Assembly: GCF_026627255.1 (NCBI RefSeq)
Contig: NZ_JAPNLM010000002.1
Location: 441,097 to 485,390, forward strand
Origin: Streptomyces antarcticus
Lineage (GTDB): Bacteria > Actinomycetota > Actinomycetes > Streptomycetales > Streptomycetaceae
Direction of reading: 5' to 3'
Length of the DNA stretch: 44,294 nt
This document shows positions 41,652-44,294 of this stretch, one piece after another (the first letter of the stretch is position 1; every line of letters begins with the position of its first letter). The notes under the pieces were generated by a model that saw only the letters and a program-made list of their open reading frames with translations, had not been told where the DNA came from and ran no database searches. A program made the translations under genes and the position numbers.

Positions 41652-43436
41652 TCACCGCATGCGGGTGGCCCACTCCTGCACCTTCTTGATCCGCTCGCGC
41701 AGCTGCCCGGCCGTCGCCTCCGCGCTCGGCGGGCCGCCGCACACCCGGCGCAGCTCCGTGTGGATCACCCCGTGCGGCTTGCCGCTCTGGTGGACGTACG
41801 CGCCCACCATCGTGTTCAGCGACTTGCGCAGCTCCAGCAGCTCCTTGTGCGAGACCACGGGCCGCCGGTCGGCCGGCAGCTCCAGCAGGTCCGCCTCGGT
41901 GTCCGGCTTGCGGCGGCTGTGCGCGATCTGCCGCGACTGCCGCTTCTGGAGCAGCATCTGCACCTGGTCCGGCTCCAGCAGCCCCGGGATGCCGAGGTAG
42001 TCCTGCTCCTCTTCACTGCCCGGGTGGGCCTGCATGCCGAACTCGGCGCCGTCGTAGAGGACCCGGTCGAAGACGGCGTCGGACTCCAGCGCCTCGAAGG
42101 ACATCTGCTCCTCGTCGCCGGTGTCCTCGTCCTCCTGCTTGTTCGCCTCGTCCATTTCCTTCTCGGACTCGGCGTACGGGTCTTCCTCGCCCTGCTTCTT
42201 CGGCTTGTCGAGCACGTGGTCGCGCTCGACCTCCATCTCGTTCGCGAAGCCCAGCAGGTAGGGAATGGTCGGAAGGAACACGGAGGCCGTCTCGCCGCGC
42301 CTGCGCGATCGCACGAAGCGTCCGACGGCCTGCGCGAAGAAGAGCGGCGTCGAGATGGTCGTCGCGTACACGCCCACCGCCAGCCGCGGCACGTCGACGC
42401 CCTCGGACACCATGCGGACCGCGACCATCCAGCGGCTGCCGTCCACGCTGAACTCGTCGATCCGCTTCGACGCGCCGGTGTCGTCGGACAGCACCACGGT
42501 CACCTTGCTGCCCGTGATGTCCTTCAGCAGCTTGGCGTACGCGCGCGCCGACTCCTGGTCGGAGGCGATGACGAGCCCGCCCGCGTCCGGGATGCCCTTC
42601 CTGACCTCCGTGAGGCGCCGGTCGGCGGCGCGCAGCACGTTCGGCATCCAGTCGCCGCGCGGGTCCAGTGCCGTGCGCCAGGCCTGCGAGATGGCGTCCT
42701 TGGTCATCGGCTCGCCGAGCCGGGCGGCGATCTCGTCGCCCGCCTTGGTGCGCCAGCGCATGTTGCCGCTGTAGGACAGGAAGATCACCGGCCGGACGAC
42801 GCCGTCGCCCAAGGCGTTCCCGTAGCCGTAGGTGTAGTCGGCGGAGGACCGCCGGATGCCGTCGTTCCCCTCCTCGTACGCGACGAAGGGGATGGGGTTG
42901 GTGTCGGACCGGAAGGGGGTGCCGGTCAGGGCGAGGCGCCGGGTCGCCGGGTCGAAGGCCTCCAGGCAGGCCTCGCCCCAGGACTTGGAGTCGCCCGCGT
43001 GGTGGATCTCGTCGAGGATCACCAGGGTCTTGCGCTGCTCGCACCGGTTGCGGTGCAGCATCGGGCGTACGCCGACACCCGCGTACGTCACGGCGACCCC
43101 GTGGTAGTCCTTGCTCAGCGGGCCCGCCGAGTACTCGGGGTCCAGCCGGATGCCTATCCGGGCGGCGGCCTCGGCCCACTGCTTCTTCAGGTGCTCGGTC
43201 GGCGCGACGACGGTCACCTGCTGGACCACGTGGTGGTGCAGCAGCCAGGACGCGAGCGTCAGCGCGAAGGTGGTCTTTCCGGCGCCTGGCGTCGCGACCG
43301 CGAGGAAGTCCCGCGGCTGGGTCTCGATGTAGCGGTCCAGCGCCCCTTGCTGCCAGGCACGCAGCGCGTTGGCGGTGCCCCATGGGGCACGGCCGGGGAA
43401 GGCGGGTGAGAGGTGGTGGGAGGCGGTAGTAGTCAC
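41652..43436 (-). CDS. Superfamily 2 DEAD/DEAH-type helicase
   Basis: 594 residues from GTG 43436. Q/aromatic motif ANALRAWQQGALDRYI, motif I TPGAGKTT (residues 49-56), motif Ia VVAPTEHLKKQW, motif II DEIHHAGD, motif III ALTGTPFRSD, then the second RecA domain with GGLVIASDQESARAYAKLL, motif V RMVSEGVDVPRLAVGVYAT and motif VI QAVGRFVRSRR. An acidic insertion of roughly 45 residues (EDPYAESEKEMDEANKQEDE, then DTGDEEQ) follows the second domain. The C-terminal part (LLQKRQSRQIAHSRRK) is basic and probably contacts nucleic acid. Resembles the XPB/RadD-type helicases of actinobacteria. Role likely in DNA repair or RNA remodelling; not resolved. Confidence 0.9.
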   Translation of the reverse strand: MTTTASHHLSPAFPGRAPWGTANALRAWQQGALDRYIETQPRDFLAVATPGAGKTTFALTLASWLLHHHVVQQVTVVAPTEHLKKQWAEAAARIGIRLDPEYSAGPLSKDYHGVAVTYAGVGVRPMLHRNRCEQRKTLVILDEIHHAGDSKSWGEACLEAFDPATRRLALTGTPFRSDTNPIPFVAYEEGNDGIRRSSADYTYGYGNALGDGVVRPVIFLSYSGNMRWRTKAGDEIAARLGEPMTKDAISQAWRTALDPRGDWMPNVLRAADRRLTEVRKGIPDAGGLVIASDQESARAYAKLLKDITGSKVTVVLSDDTGASKRIDEFSVDGSRWMVAVRMVSEGVDVPRLAVGVYATTISTPLFFAQAVGRFVRSRRRGETASVFLPTIPYLLGFANEMEVERDHVLDKPKKQGEEDPYAESEKEMDEANKQEDEDTGDEEQMSFEALESDAVFDRVLYDGAEFGMQAHPGSEEEQDYLGIPGLLEPDQVQMLLQKRQSRQIAHSRRKPDTEADLLELPADRRPVVSHKELLELRKSLNTMVGAYVHQSGKPHGVIHTELRRVCGGPPSAEATAGQLRERIKKVQEWATRMR

Positions 43437-43572
43437 GGTCTCCGGTTCGTGCTCTCGGCGTACTCGCGTACTGGTACGGGCAGTCGTACGTAGGACAACC
43501 GGGCCACCCTACCGGCCCGGGCCCGCCCCTCGCGGAGGGACAGGCCCGTGACCTCGGGCAGTGCGGCGAGCG

Positions 43573-44007
43573 TCACATCCGGCGCAGCCGCTGCGCGATC
43601 CGCCCGATGTCCGACTCGTTCCCGGCCGCCACGTCGATGACCAGGCCGTACGCGAGCTCCTGGTCGACGCCCCCGAAGTCGGCGCCGTTCACGGTGAGGA
43701 AGGTCGCGGCGGCGAGCCAGGCGGTGCGCTTGTTGCCGTCGACGAGGGGGTGGTTCACGGCGATGCCGTGGAGCAGCGCGGCGGCCTGCTCGTACGCGTC
43801 CTCGTAGGCCGGCGTCCCGAACATCCGCGCCCGGGGCCGGTGCACGGCGGACTCCAGCAGCCCGGGCGCGCGCAGCTCGACGGGCTGCCCCTGGGCGAGG
43901 CAGGCGTGCCGGGCGAGGTCGAGCACCTCGGCGAGCGTGAGGTGCCGTACGGGGGCGGCGGCGGTCCCCGGGGCGGTCTTGGCGCGGGCCGGGGGGCGGG
44001 CCGTCAC
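43573..44007 (-). CDS. Doc-type toxin (Fic fold)
   Basis: 144 residues from GTG 44007. The Fic motif HPLVDGNKR (residues 86-94) has Lys93 where AMP-transferring Fic proteins have Gly, the signature of Doc kinases that phosphorylate EF-Tu. Upstream is LTLAEVLDLARHACLAQGQP, LESAVHRPRARMFG and YEQAAALLHGIAV; downstream KRTAWLAAATFLTVNGADF. It overlaps the antitoxin stop by four bases (GTGA), so the two are translationally coupled. It is kept inactive by the upstream antitoxin. The target assignment follows from the motif, not from data here. Confidence 0.9.
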   Translation of the reverse strand: MTARPPARAKTAPGTAAAPVRHLTLAEVLDLARHACLAQGQPVELRAPGLLESAVHRPRARMFGTPAYEDAYEQAAALLHGIAVNHPLVDGNKRTAWLAAATFLTVNGADFGGVDQELAYGLVIDVAAGNESDIGRIAQRLRRM

Positions 44008-44204
44008 GAGCCGAGCCGCTTCAGCAGGGCGGAGTGCTGCTCCGCGAGCCGCCCGGCGGCCGCGCCGACCCGGGCGCGCTCGGCCCGCAGGCGGGCGCGT
44101 ACGGCCTCGAGGGCGACGGTCTCGGGGGTGCTGCCGACGGCGTCGGCGAGGTCGGCCAGCTCGGCGCGGTCGGCGGCGTCCAACCTGATGATCATCTCGC
44201 CCAT
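44004..44204 (-). CDS. Antitoxin of the Doc module
   Basis: 66 residues from ATG 44204 (ATG 44195 is also possible). The N terminus MIIRLDAADRAELADLADAV resembles a ribbon-helix-helix DNA-binding strand and helix. The second half is a long charged helix (EAVRARLRAERARVGAAAGR) ending in AEQHSALLKRLGS, which by analogy with Phd would occupy the Doc active-site groove. It is not a classical Phd protein. Encoded first in the pair, with a four-base overlap, typical of autoregulated type II modules. Confidence 0.8.
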   Translation of the reverse strand: MGEMIIRLDAADRAELADLADAVGSTPETVALEAVRARLRAERARVGAAAGRLAEQHSALLKRLGS

Positions 44205-44294
44205 CCGGCGACCCTAGCCGCGCCGGGTGCGGAACTCCCCCGGGTTTGGGCAGGGTCCGGGGCGGGGGCTGGGGCCGAGGGCTGGGGCGGGGGC

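Overview
The window is high-GC actinobacterial DNA and almost certainly comes from a Streptomyces chromosome. The evidence is strong G/C bias at third codon positions, frequent GTG starts, a DasR-type N-acetylglucosamine (GlcNAc) phosphotransferase locus, an SsgA-like sporulation protein, a CysO/CysM/Mec cysteine pathway and an XRE-DUF5753/DUF6879 regulator cluster. The gene order resembles, from memory, the S. coelicolor SCO2900-SCO2940 core region. No database search was run, and all product calls are from reading the translations.

Layout. (1) 1-4500: a GroES-like protein, a DUF3618 protein, the peroxiredoxin Bcp, a frameshifted HNH endonuclease, a tRNA-Leu(UAG), then rph, a small lipoprotein and rdgB on the minus strand. 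(2) 4640-7590: an accessory block with a truncated tyrosine recombinase, a small unknown protein and a four-gene run (small acidic protein, DUF6879, XRE-DUF5753, methyltransferase). (3) 7770-11125: nagF, nagE1 and nagE2, with three DasR-like operators and strong terminators. (4) 11231-13568: a twice-frameshifted TIM-barrel gene, a metallo-beta-lactamase-fold hydrolase and a membrane-tethered PemK-like protein. (5) 13840-18705, minus strand: cysM, cysO, a 35-codon cysteine-containing leader peptide, the JAMM protease gene mec, an amino acid permease, and clpS with a DUF2017 gene. (6) 18786-24445: pncB and pncA, a small unknown protein, a secreted M6 metalloprotease and a small membrane protein. 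(7) 24589-33023: two RDD proteins, an ssgG-like gene, a GlcD-type FAD oxidase, a TPR protein, and 4-hydroxyphenylpyruvate dioxygenase divergent from an Lrp-type regulator. (8) 33080-36826: a four-gene osmoprotectant ABC transporter operon. (9) 36954-44204: an ArsR-type regulator with an MFS exporter, a Lon-like protease, an IclR regulator, a large superfamily 2 helicase and a Doc-type toxin-antitoxin pair.

Working relationships. NagF (EIIB) would phosphorylate GlcNAc carried by NagE1 or NagE2 (EIIC), with transcription controlled by DasR at the dre sites. Mec would trim the CysO tail, CysO thiocarboxylate would feed CysM, and the cysteine-rich leader could sense cysteine supply. PncA and PncB convert nicotinamide to nicotinic acid mononucleotide. 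ClpS would deliver N-degron substrates to ClpAP or ClpCP. The ArsR gene appears to be transcribed without a leader from a promoter embedded in its own operator.

The most interesting non-coding signals are the leaderless cysteine leader peptide, a 10-bp-period GTGGAAC pair found at two places around the XRE cluster, the ArsR operator with evenly spaced TTGCA motifs, and a dispersed GC-rich hairpin repeat family.
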